Below are positions 1 through 8,835 of a DNA stretch of 64,000 nucleotides, piece after piece. Source of the DNA: Devosia subaequoris (GTDB lineage: Bacteria; Pseudomonadota; Alphaproteobacteria; Rhizobiales; Devosiaceae); assembly GCF_014197055.1 (NCBI RefSeq), contig NZ_JACIEW010000006.1, positions 62,001 through 126,000 of the forward strand, in the 5' to 3' direction. A program made the translations under genes and the position numbers. The notes beneath the pieces are model-generated. The model was not told where the DNA came from. It saw nothing but the letters and a program-made list of their open reading frames with translations, and made no database searches. Numbering within the stretch: the stretch's first letter is position 1; each line of letters starts with the position of its first letter.

Positions 1-32
1 GGTTTGTGACAAACAGACTTTGGAGTTCTCCC

Positions 33-935
33 ATGCGCCTTTCCACCTTTGCCACCGCCGCTGTGCTGGCCGTGACCCCGATTGCCGTGCAGGCTCAGGA
101 TGTCACCCCGCTGGTGAGCGCTGAATGGCTGAAGGCTCGTGCCGGTGACGACAATCTCGTCATCCTCGACATTCGCGCCGACATCGAAAACACCGATCTG
201 GGCGAATTGCCCTATATCGCCAACGCCGTTGTTGCCCCGTACAACACCGCCGGCTGGCGCACCGAAATCGAAGGCGTGCCGGGCCAGATCCCGCCGGCCG
301 AACAGATTGCCGAACTGATCGGGAGCCTGGGCATTGATGGCGATGACCATGTGGTGATCGTGCCATGGGGCACCGACAGTTCCGAATTCGGTGGCGCAAC
401 TCGCGTCTACTGGACTTTCAAGTATCTCGGCCATGACGAGGTTTCGATCCTCGATGGCGGCTGGCGCCAGTATGACGCCCAGGGCGGCGAGCGCGTGGCC
501 GAGGCCAGCGTGCCGGAAGCGGCTGAATTCCCCTATGAAGTACGCGAAGAGCTGCGGGCCACCACCGCAGACGTGGAAGCGGCACTGGCAGCAGGTACAA
601 AGCTGGTCGATGGTCGGCCCAATGCGCAGTTCATTGGCGAAGCCAAGAGCCCGGTTGCTCGCGTTGCCGGCACCATTCCCGGCGCCTTGAACCTTGAGAA
701 CTCCGCGGTCTACAGCGCTGAGTATGCCAGCTTTGCCCAGCCCGAGACCATTGCTGCGCTGGCCGAGGGCATCGGCCTGGGTGCCGATGAAGAGAACATC
801 GTCTTCTGCAATACCGGTCACTGGGCGTCGGTGGTGTGGTTTGCGCTGCACGAAGTAGGCGGCAACAAGAACACCGCCATGTATGATGGATCGATGGCTG
901 AGTGGACGGCCGATCCGGCGCGCCCGGTCGAATAG
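33..935 (+). CDS. Exported rhodanese-like sulfurtransferase
   Basis: A 300-residue protein with an N-terminal signal peptide (basic MRLSTF, hydrophobic core, AQA cleavage region near residue 22) followed by two rhodanese domains. The C-terminal domain carries the active-site loop CNTGHWAS with the probable sulfur-accepting Cys at about residue 259. Enzymes of this family move a sulfane sulfur from thiosulfate or a similar donor to an acceptor; the signal peptide places this one in the periplasm. The ATG at 33 is preferred over an in-frame GTG at 6 because the signal peptide begins there. It precedes a YeeE/YedE transporter gene, suggesting that they handle the same sulfur compound. Confidence 0.9.
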   Translation: MRLSTFATAAVLAVTPIAVQAQDVTPLVSAEWLKARAGDDNLVILDIRADIENTDLGELPYIANAVVAPYNTAGWRTEIEGVPGQIPPAEQIAELIGSLGIDGDDHVVIVPWGTDSSEFGGATRVYWTFKYLGHDEVSILDGGWRQYDAQGGERVAEASVPEAAEFPYEVREELRATTADVEAALAAGTKLVDGRPNAQFIGEAKSPVARVAGTIPGALNLENSAVYSAEYASFAQPETIAALAEGIGLGADEENIVFCNTGHWASVVWFALHEVGGNKNTAMYDGSMAEWTADPARPVE

Positions 936-1028
936 ACCGAACCCCACAAAGGTCAGACGCCAGAATGGATGTTGCGCCCGACCGGCGCAGCATCCAAAAC
1001 GTGTTCAGCACAAGAAATCAGAAGCACC

Positions 1029-2243
1029 ATGAGCGACATATCCGCATCCGGTCCTAAATACCTGCCCCCGGTCCTACCCGACCGCTGGCCCCTGATTATC
1101 GCCACAGCCGTGCTTGTGGCAGGTTTCCTTATGGTGACCAGCCTGGTCGATCTACGCCAGGGTGCGCTGTTCCTGATCGGTGGCGCGCTAGGCGCCACCC
1201 TGTTTCATGGCAGTTTCGGATTTACCGGCGGCTGGCGCCGCATGGTGGTGGAAAAACGCGGCCGTTCGATGCGGGCGCAGATGCTGATGATCGGGGTGGC
1301 CGCCATCGCCATGATCCCGCTGGTTGCCGCCGGTTCGATCGGTGGGCAGGCCATTGTTGGTGCCGCTGCGCCGGTCGGGGTTTCCGTTCTGCTCGGGGCG
1401 GCCATGTTCGGCCTGGGCATGCAATTGGGCGGTGGCTGCGGCTCAGGCACCCTGTTCACCGTTGGCGGTGGATCGGCACGCATGCTGGTGACGCTGACAT
1501 TCTTCATTATCGGGGCGCTGATCGGAACGGCTCACCTGCCGTTCTGGCTGGAGCAGCCCTCGCTGGGCACATTCAGCCTGGGGGCCGAAATCGGCATTGC
1601 CGGCGCACTGGCTGTAACCATTGCGGCCCTGGCACTGGTGGCGCTTGTCACCGCGCTGATTGAACGCCGTGCGCATGGTAATCTTGAAGCCGAGCCAGTG
1701 CCGGCCCGCCCGGGCTGGAGCTGGCTGTGGCTTGGCCCCTGGCCGCTGGTCGGCGCCGGGCTTCTGCTTGCCCTGCTCAACATCGCCACGCTGCTGACCG
1801 CCGGTCATCCCTGGTCGATCACCTATGGTTTTGGCCTTTGGGGTGCAAAAATCGCGCAAGGCATCGGCATCGATGTCGCGAGCTGGGAATTCTGGACCTG
1901 GCCGGCGCAGGCCCAGGCGCTCAACTCCTCAGTGCTGGCCAATTCGGTTTCGGTGATGAATTTCGGCCTGGTCCTGGGCGCCGCCATTGCAGCCGCGGTC
2001 GCGGGCAAGTTCGCGCCCAAGGCGAAACTGCCGCTCGGCTCCCTGCTCGCTGCAATCCTGGGTGGCCTGCTGATGGGCTATGGTGCCCGCCTGTCATTCG
2101 GCTGCAATATCGGCGCACTGTTCTCGGGCATTGCCACGGGGAGCCTGCATGGCTGGCTGTGGTTTGCTGCCGCCTTCGCCGGTTCATTCGCCGGCGTTTG
2201 GGCACGCCCCCTGTTTGGCCTTGATGGATTGAGCCGCAAATGA
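1029..2243 (+). CDS. YeeE/YedE family (thiosulfate-type) membrane transporter
   Basis: About 404 residues with many hydrophobic segments. It contains the two conserved cysteine loops of the YeeE/YedE (TsuA-like) family: GGGCGSGTLF with Cys near 137 and SFGCNIGALFSG with Cys near 359. Known relatives import thiosulfate by passing it along such cysteines. The ATG at 1029 is chosen over an in-frame ATG at 969 because the protein then begins shortly before the first membrane segment. It lies just behind the exported rhodanese gene and overlaps the next gene by 4 bases, so all are probably cotranscribed. The substrate is inferred from the family. Confidence 0.9.
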   Translation: MSDISASGPKYLPPVLPDRWPLIIATAVLVAGFLMVTSLVDLRQGALFLIGGALGATLFHGSFGFTGGWRRMVVEKRGRSMRAQMLMIGVAAIAMIPLVAAGSIGGQAIVGAAAPVGVSVLLGAAMFGLGMQLGGGCGSGTLFTVGGGSARMLVTLTFFIIGALIGTAHLPFWLEQPSLGTFSLGAEIGIAGALAVTIAALALVALVTALIERRAHGNLEAEPVPARPGWSWLWLGPWPLVGAGLLLALLNIATLLTAGHPWSITYGFGLWGAKIAQGIGIDVASWEFWTWPAQAQALNSSVLANSVSVMNFGLVLGAAIAAAVAGKFAPKAKLPLGSLLAAILGGLLMGYGARLSFGCNIGALFSGIATGSLHGWLWFAAAFAGSFAGVWARPLFGLDGLSRK

Positions 2244-2671
2244 GTTCGCGCAACACACTTCTTTTCGGCGCCGCACTGGCCGTTTCGACCGCGGCCATTG
2301 CCTATGACCATGTGACCAATCCGGTGCCGCCGCGGCCGACCGCTGAAACCAGCGCCAGCGCCGGCGCTTCGCCCTGCTCGGCGGGCGCCGCCCCATGTGC
2401 GGCCGGAGCGCCTTGCGCCGCTGGGGCGCCTGTCAAGGCTGCACCGCCGCCACCGCCAGCAGCCGCGCCTTGCGCCGCTGGGGCACCTGCCAAGGCCGCT
2501 CCGCCACCGCCGCCGGCACAACCGCCAGCAGCTTCGCAAAAGGCGTTACCTCCACCACCGCCAGCCGCGCCGCCAGCAGACGCTATGCCGCAATTGGCAC
2601 CGCCACCTCCAGCCCCGAAGCCACTTCCGGACGGGGCAGACGAAGCGCCGGACCTGGTGGTATCTGGCTGA
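2240..2671 (+). CDS. Small Cys/Pro/Ala-rich protein, function unknown
   Basis: A 143-residue protein whose start overlaps the transporter stop by 4 bases. Residues about 5-20 are hydrophobic and could be a signal peptide or membrane anchor. The rest is low complexity: PCAAGAP-type repeats with regularly spaced cysteines, then poly-proline runs alternating with Ala/Lys. No catalytic domain is recognisable. The tight coupling to the YeeE/YedE gene and the cysteine spacing suggest a role in binding or relaying sulfur or metal in the periplasm, but that is inference. The repeats make other frames look open; this frame is chosen for its two translational overlaps. Confidence 0.65.
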   Translation: MSSRNTLLFGAALAVSTAAIAYDHVTNPVPPRPTAETSASAGASPCSAGAAPCAAGAPCAAGAPVKAAPPPPPAAAPCAAGAPAKAAPPPPPAQPPAASQKALPPPPPAAPPADAMPQLAPPPPAPKPLPDGADEAPDLVVSG

Positions 2672-3252
2672 TGAGCGCCGCCCGGGATCAGGCCCGCACG
2701 GAAATCGCCTTTTGCGAGGCCGTCCTCGCCAAGGGCGGGCTCAATGTGCTGAGCGAGACCTTTGCGGGCGTCACCGACATTGCCGCCTGGGAACATTATC
2801 CCCCCGGCGAGGTGTTCGATCCTGCCAGCAATGCGCAATGGTTCTATCATTGCCACCCGGCCGAGAAAGGCTCGGCCGAGCATGGGCACTTCCATTGTTT
2901 CCTCCGTCCAGAAGGACCGGAAGGCCCGATCCATCACCTTTGCGCTGTGGGTGTTGATGCCCATGGGCGGCTGGTGCGGCTGTTCACAGTCAATCAATGG
3001 GTGGTGGGCGATGACTGGGCGGATGCGGATACCACCATTGCGCTGCTCGCCCAATTCGACATGCAGATGCCGCGCCCGTCCTATCTGGTCAATCGCTGGC
3101 TGACGGCGGTGCTGGTGGCCTATGAGGACGAGATCGCCGCGCTGGTGCGCCAGCGCGATGCGGTGATCGCGGCGCATCAGCCACCGGAGGGCGTTGCGGC
3201 CCGCGAAGACCGGGCGCTGGAAGTGACTTCAGAACTTCTACTGGGCCGCTAA
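2671..3252 (+). CDS. Conserved hypothetical His-rich protein (DUF6969-like?)
   Basis: About 193 residues, starting at an ATG that shares one base with the stop of the preceding gene (TGATG). The centre carries WFYHCHP and EHGHFHCF, a cluster of His and Cys residues that could bind a metal, followed by IHHLCAVGVDAHG. It resembles from memory a family annotated as DUF6969, but I am not certain. It is the last gene of the rhodanese-transporter operon and its 3' end overlaps the convergent cutC by 15 bases. Function is unknown. Confidence 0.75.
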   Translation: MSAARDQARTEIAFCEAVLAKGGLNVLSETFAGVTDIAAWEHYPPGEVFDPASNAQWFYHCHPAEKGSAEHGHFHCFLRPEGPEGPIHHLCAVGVDAHGRLVRLFTVNQWVVGDDWADADTTIALLAQFDMQMPRPSYLVNRWLTAVLVAYEDEIAALVRQRDAVIAAHQPPEGVAAREDRALEVTSELLLGR

Positions 3253-3957
3253 AGCGGCCTTTAGTGCGGCAACCTCGTCGAGGCTGGTGGCGCGGCGTGT
3301 CGGACTGACGAAGCCAAGGCGCTGCGCAGCGTCGCTGTCGGGTGGCACTGACGCGGAGCAGGAGCCATGCACGGCGCCCAGCGGTATGCGACCAAGGATG
3401 TGCGGCGCGGTGGCCGCATTGACGCCTGCTCCGGCCATGATGGTGATGCGCCCATCCGCAACCTTGTTGGCGAGTTCGAGGTCGCCAATGCCTTCGAGTG
3501 CGCTCGATGCGCGGCCCGAGGTGAGGATGGTGTCGAAACCCAGGGCAATGGCCTGCTCGACCGCTACGGCAAAATCCGGCACCAGGTCGATGGCGCGGTG
3601 CAGGGTTTTCTGCATCTCGCCGGCTTCATCGACGAGGCGTTCCAGTTTCTCAAGGTCGAGCCGCCCATCGGGCAGGTTGGCGCCCAGCACCACGCCGGCA
3701 AGCCCGGCCTGGCGCGCCGTCTCGATATCCCCCAGCATGACTTCGAGGTCGCCGGCGGTGAAGACGAAGTCCCCTGCACGCGGACGGATCATGGCGCGCA
3801 CCGGTACCGGTGCCCTGCCCGCCAGCGCCATCAGCCCGGCCTGGGGCGTGAGGCCACCCAGTTCGAGTACCGAACAGAGTTCCACCCGGTCGGCACCGCC
3901 AACAATAGCGGCGGCAAGGCCCTCGGCTGTATCCACGCAGACTTCGAGCAGGGTCAT
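3238..3957 (-). CDS. cutC: CutC family TIM-barrel protein
   Basis: A 239-residue protein matching CutC along its length: N-terminal LLEVCVDT, the GADRVELCSVLELGG segment, RPRAGDFVF, DTILTSGRA and the C-terminal MAGAGVNA and VHGSCSA motifs. CutC was named for copper homeostasis, but its biochemical role is unsettled. It overlaps the upstream ROK kinase gene by 4 bases, so the two are translationally coupled, which would fit a sugar-related role as well as a metal one. It is convergent with the His-rich protein gene. Confidence 0.9.
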   Translation of the reverse strand: MTLLEVCVDTAEGLAAAIVGGADRVELCSVLELGGLTPQAGLMALAGRAPVPVRAMIRPRAGDFVFTAGDLEVMLGDIETARQAGLAGVVLGANLPDGRLDLEKLERLVDEAGEMQKTLHRAIDLVPDFAVAVEQAIALGFDTILTSGRASSALEGIGDLELANKVADGRITIMAGAGVNAATAPHILGRIPLGAVHGSCSASVPPDSDAAQRLGFVSPTRRATSLDEVAALKAALAAQ

Positions 3958-4868
3958 GCCACTCCCTCCGAGAATGCCAGGCTGGCCGCGCCGATCAACC
4001 CGGCGTCGACGGTCAATTGGGCGGGGACCACGAGCGGGCGATCAATATTGCGCAGGATACGCCGGCGCACCGCCACATCCAACCGGGAAACCAAGCCATG
4101 GGCATTACCAAGGCCTCCACCAACCGGAATGATGTCGGGTCCGACGATATTAACGGTCAGCGCCAGGGGAAGCGAGACCAGTTCAACATAGAGATCGAGC
4201 GTTTGCGCGGCCTGGGCGCCGCCATCTTCCCATTGCGCCACGATGTCCGTGCTCGGCAGATCGGTGCCATGCAGGTGTTTGTGCAATTTCTCGATGCCGC
4301 GTGCGCCGCCAACGGTGTCGACGCAGCCCTCAAGGCCGCAACCGCAGGGCAGATGCGGCATGTCGAAGGGTGGGACACTGACCCCAGTGGCGACTGCCGT
4401 ACCATGTCCCCACTCGCCGGAGAGGCCGCCGCCGCCGCGGAACAGGCGGCCATCGGCAACAATGCCGCCGCCCACTCCGGTGCCCAGAATGGCACCGAAA
4501 ACCACGCGGTGGCCGCGCCCGGCGCCGGCAAATGCCTCGGCCAGGGCAAAGCAGTCAGCATCATTGGCGACAAGCACCTGGCACCCAAGGCGCGCGCCGA
4601 GATCGCCGGCCAGATTGTGCCCATCGATGCAGGGGATATTGGCCACTGTGACCAGCCCCGTTTCGGGATCGACAACGCCGGTGACAGAAATGGAGATCGG
4701 GCTGCCGGTCGGGGCGCCACCCTTTTCGATGAGATTGGCAACCGCCGCGGCAAAGGCTTCGAAATTGTCGCGCGGCGTGGGCACGCGGCCCAGCGGCACC
4801 AAGGCGTCTGGACCGGTCGCGGTGGCCGCCTTGATGGTGGTGCCGCCAATATCGAAACAGGTGATCAT
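3954..4868 (-). CDS. ROK family sugar kinase
   Basis: About 304 residues. The ATP-binding motif CFDIGGTTIK is at the N terminus and the ROK zinc site CGCGLEGC lies mid-protein, followed by VDTVGG. ROK kinases phosphorylate glucose, N-acetylglucosamine, N-acetylmannosamine or similar sugars in the cytoplasm; the substrate cannot be read from the sequence. I chose the ATG at 4868, where homology begins, over one at 4895. It is coupled to cutC by a 4-base overlap. Confidence 0.87.
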   Translation of the reverse strand: MITCFDIGGTTIKAATATGPDALVPLGRVPTPRDNFEAFAAAVANLIEKGGAPTGSPISISVTGVVDPETGLVTVANIPCIDGHNLAGDLGARLGCQVLVANDADCFALAEAFAGAGRGHRVVFGAILGTGVGGGIVADGRLFRGGGGLSGEWGHGTAVATGVSVPPFDMPHLPCGCGLEGCVDTVGGARGIEKLHKHLHGTDLPSTDIVAQWEDGGAQAAQTLDLYVELVSLPLALTVNIVGPDIIPVGGGLGNAHGLVSRLDVAVRRRILRNIDRPLVVPAQLTVDAGLIGAASLAFSEGVA

Positions 4869-4870
4869 TG

Positions 4871-4932
4871 TGCCGGGGCCTTTTTTGCCCGGCATTTAGT
4901 CCGGATGCGCCCGCACGATCAAGCGCGGGCGC
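4871..4932 (-). terminator. Inverted repeats between pcaF and the ROK kinase gene
   Basis: Two GC-rich stems follow the pcaF stop: GCGCCCGC (4907-4914) with GCGGGCGC (4925-4932), and a second with arms TGCCGGG and CCCGGCA around a T-rich loop (about 4871-4894). Neither is followed by a clear U-tract in the pcaF direction, so this is a possible weak terminator only. Confidence 0.35.
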
Positions 4933-4967
4933 CCAAGAATGGCCGGAGCGCACCCAGAGTGCCGAGC

Positions 4968-6170
4968 CTATACGCGTTCGAGACCGATCGCGATGCCCTG
5001 CCCCACGCCGATGCACATGGTGGCAAGCGCTCGGCGCTTGCCCGATAGGCTGAGTTCCAGCGCTGCGGTGCCGGTGATGCGGGCGCCGCTCATGCCGAGC
5101 GGATGACCCAGGGCGATTGCGCCGCCATTGGGGTTCACGCGGGCGTCGTCCTCGGCAATGCCCAGGTCGCGCAGCACGGCGATGCCCTGGCTGGCGAAGG
5201 CCTCGTTAAGTTCGATGAGGTCGAAATCGGCTGCTGTCAGGCCCAGGCGGTCGAAAAGCTTCTTGCTGGCCGGCGCTGGCCCCATGCCCATGATGCGCGG
5301 CGGCACGCCGGCGGTGGCGCCGCCCAGAATGCGGGCGATGGGGGTGAGGCTGTGCTTTTTCATCGCGGCTTCGGATGCAATGATCAGCGCAGCCGCACCA
5401 TCATTGACACCCGAGGCATTGCCCGCTGTCACCGTACCATCAGGGAAGAGCGGCCTGAGCTTGGCCAGGGTCTCGACCGTGGTTCCGGAGCGCGGGTGCT
5501 CGTCGGAGTCGACAACGATGGGGTCGCCCTTGCGCTGCGGGATGGTCACCGAGACGATCTCTTTTGCGAGACGGCCGTTCTTCTGTGCGGCGACGGCCTT
5601 TTCCTGGCTGCGCACGGCAAACGCGTCCTGCGCGTCGCGGCTGACGCCGAATTCGCGCGCCACGTTCTCGCCGGTCTCGGGCATGGAATCGACGCCATAT
5701 TGCGCCTTCATCAGCGGGTTGACGAAGCGCCAGCCAATGGTGGTGTCGTAGATTTCGGCATTGCGCGAAAAGGCAGAGGTGGCCTTGGGCATGACGAAGG
5801 GGGCTCGGCTCATGGACTCGGTGCCGCCGGCGATGATGAGGTCTGCTTCACCCGACTTGATCGCGCGCGCCGCGGTGATCACAGCATCCATGCCGGAGCC
5901 GCAGAGGCGGTTCATGGTGGTGCCGGTCACGCCGACCGGCAGGCCGGCCAGCAGCGCACTCATGCGGGCGACATTGCGGTTTTCTTCGCCAGCGCCATTG
6001 GCATTGCCGAAGATGACGTCGTCGACGGCTTCCCAATCCACCGATGCGTGCTCGGCCATCAACGCCTTGAGGGGGATAGCGCCGAGGTCGTCGGGACGAA
6101 CAGCGGAGAGCGAACCGCCGAAGCGACCGATGGGGGTGCGCTTGTAGGCGCAGATAAAGGCCTCGGTCAT
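4968..6170 (-). CDS. pcaF: 3-oxoadipyl-CoA thiolase
   Basis: A 400-residue thiolase that cleaves 3-oxoadipyl-CoA to succinyl-CoA and acetyl-CoA, the last step of the beta-ketoadipate pathway. The acyl-accepting cysteine is in [10 protein letters not shown]; the C-terminal catalytic region has [12 protein letters not shown] and CIGVGQG. The N terminus ([17 protein letters not shown]) is typical of PcaF. It begins one base after the pcaJ stop, and the surrounding pca genes support PcaF over a general acetyl-CoA acetyltransferase. Confidence 0.93.
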   Translation of the reverse strand: MTEAFICAYKRTPIGRFGGSLSAVRPDDLGAIPLKALMAEHASVDWEAVDDVIFGNANGAGEENRNVARMSALLAGLPVGVTGTTMNRLCGSGMDAVITAARAIKSGEADLIIAGGTESMSRAPFVMPKATSAFSRNAEIYDTTIGWRFVNPLMKAQYGVDSMPETGENVAREFGVSRDAQDAFAVRSQEKAVAAQKNGRLAKEIVSVTIPQRKGDPIVVDSDEHPRSGTTVETLAKLRPLFPDGTVTAGNASGVNDGAAALIIASEAAMKKHSLTPIARILGGATAGVPPRIMGMGPAPASKKLFDRLGLTAADFDLIELNEAFASQGIAVLRDLGIAEDDARVNPNGGAIALGHPLGMSGARITGTAALELSLSGKRRALATMCIGVGQGIAIGLERV

Positions 6171-6171
6171 C

Positions 6172-6843
6172 TCACAGCTCCGGGGCGACGAGGTCGCCGA
6201 TCTGGTCGGGAAGAACGAGTTCGGCGCCGGTAACGGCCTGAAGCTCTTCGACGCTCATTGTGGGCAGCTTTTCGCGCAGCACGAAACGTTCATTTTCGAT
6301 GTCCAGGACGGCAAGGCTGGTATAGACGCGCGTAACGCAACCCACCCCGGTCAGCGGCAGCGCGCAGCGCTTGACCAGCTTGGGGCGACCATCCTTGGTC
6401 ACATGATCGGTAATGACCGCGACGCGCTTGGCGCCGTGCACCAGATCCATGGCGCCGCCCACCGCCGGCACGCCCTTGGGGCCGGTCGACCAGTTGGCGA
6501 GGTCGCCATTTTCGGCCACTTCGTACGTGCCCAGGATTGCCACATCGAGATGGCCGCCGCGCACCATGCCGAAGCTGTCGGCGTGGTGGAAGAAAGCCGC
6601 GCCGGGCCGAAGCGTGATCGCTTTCTTGCCGGCATTGATGAGGTCCCAGTCCTCCTCGCCCGCGGCAGGCGCCTCGCCGAAATTGAGCACGCCGTTTTCG
6701 GTGTGGAAGATGGCCTGCTTGCCCGGCGGCTGGAATTTCGCAACCATTTCGGGGAAGCCGATGCCCAGGTTCACATAGGCACCATCCTCGATGTCCTGCG
6801 CGGCGCGCCAGGCGATCTGGGCATTGGAAAGCTTGCTGGTCAT
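6172..6843 (-). CDS. pcaJ: 3-oxoadipate CoA-transferase subunit B
   Basis: A 223-residue CoA-transferase beta subunit. The catalytic glutamate lies in the TENGVLNFG segment (the SENG motif of family I CoA-transferases), preceded by VNLGIGFPEMVA. With PcaI it moves CoA from succinyl-CoA to 3-oxoadipate. The start overlaps the pcaI stop by 4 bases (ATGA), implying coupled synthesis of the two subunits. Confidence 0.93.
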   Translation of the reverse strand: MTSKLSNAQIAWRAAQDIEDGAYVNLGIGFPEMVAKFQPPGKQAIFHTENGVLNFGEAPAAGEEDWDLINAGKKAITLRPGAAFFHHADSFGMVRGGHLDVAILGTYEVAENGDLANWSTGPKGVPAVGGAMDLVHGAKRVAVITDHVTKDGRPKLVKRCALPLTGVGCVTRVYTSLAVLDIENERFVLREKLPTMSVEELQAVTGAELVLPDQIGDLVAPEL

Positions 6844-7562
6844 GCGTAGGCTACTCCTTGCCGCATCAAGGCTTCTTCCTGTTGGGGCTCGGTAATCTCG
6901 ACTACTCCGTCGACGAAAATGCCAGGGGTGACGACATGTTCAGGGTCGATCTCACCGGGCTGGACGATCCTGGTCGCCTGCACGATGGTTTTGGCGGCAG
7001 CGGCGGCCATAAGCGGGGAGAAATTTCGCGCCGCCTTGCGATAGGTCAGATTGCCCAGCGTATCGGCCAGCTCGGCCTTTAGGATCGCCACGTCGGCCTT
7101 GAGCCAGCGTTCCTGCACATAATGCTTGCCGTCGAACTCGGCGACCGGCTTGCCCTTGGCCACATCGGTGCCGTAGCTCGCTGGCGTGTAAAAGGCCGGG
7201 ATACCAGCGCCGGCGGCGCGGATGCGTTCGGCCAGCGTACCCTGCGGCACTAGTTCGAGTCCGATTTCACCGGCAAGATATTTCTCGGTGAAGGCGCGCG
7301 GATCGGCGGAACGCGGGAAGGAGCAGATCATTTTGCCCACCATGCCCGCGTCGATCATTGCGGCAATACCAATGCGGCCATTACCGGCATTGTTGTTGAC
7401 GATCGTGAGGTTTTTGGGGCTGCCGGTGGCCTTGAAGCGATCGATCAGCGCGTGGATGAGCTCGATCGGCGCGCCGGAGCCGCCGAAACCGCCAACCATC
7501 AGCACCATGCCATCCTCGATCCCTGCCACCGCCGTGGCGAGATCGGAAATTGTCTTGTCCAT
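6840..7562 (-). CDS. pcaI: 3-oxoadipate CoA-transferase subunit A
   Basis: About 240 residues with the alpha-subunit signature VGGFGGSGAP near the N terminus and the conserved NNNAGNG segment. The ATG at 7562 is preferred over an upstream in-frame ATG at 7604: it matches the family start (MDKTI) and is preceded by AAAGGA at a suitable distance. It is the first gene of the pcaIJF block, 156 bases after pcaB. Read-through from pcaB or a separate promoter are both possible. Confidence 0.92.
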   Translation of the reverse strand: MDKTISDLATAVAGIEDGMVLMVGGFGGSGAPIELIHALIDRFKATGSPKNLTIVNNNAGNGRIGIAAMIDAGMVGKMICSFPRSADPRAFTEKYLAGEIGLELVPQGTLAERIRAAGAGIPAFYTPASYGTDVAKGKPVAEFDGKHYVQERWLKADVAILKAELADTLGNLTYRKAARNFSPLMAAAAAKTIVQATRIVQPGEIDPEHVVTPGIFVDGVVEITEPQQEEALMRQGVAYA

Positions 7563-7651
7563 GGGCAAATCCTTTCCGAGAGGGCGAGCCTGTTCTGACA
7601 GCAAGCGGGACGCAACGGAAATGAAATGCGCCGCCCCATCTATAGCCTTGC

Positions 7652-7711
7652 GGTTATGAGAAAGACCGTTTGCGCTGGCAATTCAGCAGGATCGCGGCCA
7701 GTTGCATAACC
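7652..7711. promoter_or_regulatory. Possible PcaQ-type half-sites upstream of pcaI
   Basis: The pcaB-pcaI gap contains GGTTAT (7652-7657) and ATAACC (7706-7711), half-sites of the kind described for PcaQ. They are 48 bases apart, too far for one canonical box, so this is weak evidence for separate control of pcaIJF. Confidence 0.2.
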
Positions 7712-7718
7712 TTGAAAC

Positions 7719-8747
7719 CTAGTCGAGGCGCAATTGATCGAGCAGTTTTTGCGCGAGCCGCAGGCTGGCGCCGGTGTTGATCAGCATGGATGGCAGGGTG
7801 AGCCATTCGAGCGTCCAGGCAGCCCCGGAACGTTCGTTTTCGTGCAGCTGGGCCTGGGCCAAGGTGCCGGACAGGCCGGCATTGGCGCGCGCCAGCGCAA
7901 CCAGCACCTCGGCATTGACCGGGTTGGACTTGTGCGCCATGGCCGAAGACCCCCCGCCGCCCGCCAGCCGGACCGCGGCGACTTCGTTCTGAGCCAGCAG
8001 GGTCACATCGACACCCAGCTTACCGAGTGCGCCGGTAACCTGCGTGAGCAGGCTGCCCAGCGCAATGATCGGATCGCGCGTCGCCTGCCAGGGTGTGGCG
8101 AGACCCAGATCGAGGCGTTTGGCCATTCTGGCGGCAATCGCATCGCCAAGCTCGCCGAAGCTGCTCCGATCGCCCACCGGACCGCCGAGCTGGATCACCA
8201 GCAGGCTCCGCCGCAGGCTGGCAATGGACTGCAATTGACGCCTGAGCGGTTCGGACCAACTGGCAAGTTTTGCAGCCCAGGTGGTGGGCAGTGCCACCTG
8301 CATGCGGGTATGGGCCATGAGTTCGCGCGTACCATGTTCTTTGCTCAGCGCGTCGAGCTGGTCGATCACAGCGGTCAGGCGCGCCTCATAGACAACAAAG
8401 ATACCGGCCAATTGCAGCATCAGGGCGGTGTCGGTGACATCCTGACTGGTGGCGCCCTTGTGCAATACGGTCCGATGTGGCTCGGCGAGATCCGCCTTCA
8501 GTTGTTTCACCAGCGCGGGGACGACGACGCCGTCCTGCGCCATGCCCGCTTCGAGAACTGGCCAGTCCGGCGTGAAATCCTCGATCGCCTTGCCAATGGC
8601 CGCCGCTGCTTCTTCGCTGATCCAGCCGGTGTCGGCACTGGCTTCGGCGAGGGCCCGCTCGAACGCCAGCATGGCGTCAAGCTGGGCGGCATCGGAAAGC
8701 AGGCTTTCAATTTCCGGATCGCCGGCAAGGGCGGAGAGAAGGGTCAT
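7719..8747 (-). CDS. pcaB: 3-carboxy-cis,cis-muconate cycloisomerase
   Basis: About 342 residues of the fumarase/aspartase superfamily, with the signature GGSSAMAHKSNPVNAE and a TSQDVTDTA segment typical of PcaB. It lactonises 3-carboxymuconate to 4-carboxymuconolactone. The ATG at 8747 follows AAGGA and is preferred over one at 8792. It is shorter than some PcaB proteins (about 350-450 residues) but includes the catalytic regions. Confidence 0.92.
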   Translation of the reverse strand: MTLLSALAGDPEIESLLSDAAQLDAMLAFERALAEASADTGWISEEAAAAIGKAIEDFTPDWPVLEAGMAQDGVVVPALVKQLKADLAEPHRTVLHKGATSQDVTDTALMLQLAGIFVVYEARLTAVIDQLDALSKEHGTRELMAHTRMQVALPTTWAAKLASWSEPLRRQLQSIASLRRSLLVIQLGGPVGDRSSFGELGDAIAARMAKRLDLGLATPWQATRDPIIALGSLLTQVTGALGKLGVDVTLLAQNEVAAVRLAGGGGSSAMAHKSNPVNAEVLVALARANAGLSGTLAQAQLHENERSGAAWTLEWLTLPSMLINTGASLRLAQKLLDQLRLD

Positions 8748-8784
8748 GCAGCAATCCTTGGCCCGGCTTTTGTGTGTAAAGTCG

Positions 8785-8830
8785 CTCCCCACCCGGCCCC
8801 CTCTGAAAAAGGGGAGGCTGGGTGGGGGCT
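8785..8830. repeat. GC-rich palindromic dispersed repeat, copy A
   Basis: Between pcaG and pcaB lies a palindrome with arms CTCCCCACCCGGCCCC and GGGGAGGCTGGGTGGGG around an A-rich loop. Its arm sequence recurs at 44571-44686, also between genes of a minus-strand operon. Extragenic palindromes with this C-rich look are common in Hyphomicrobiales. Confidence 0.6.
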
Positions 8831-8835
8831 ATAGC

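Noticed and set aside
2302..3177. 291-codon minus-strand frame opposite the Cys/Pro-rich gene
   Set aside because: A mirror of the Pro/Ala repeats as Gly/Ala; the plus-strand genes have start-stop overlaps.
5103..6233. 376-codon open frame on the plus strand
   Set aside because: Antisense to pcaF, and its composition has no protein-family character.
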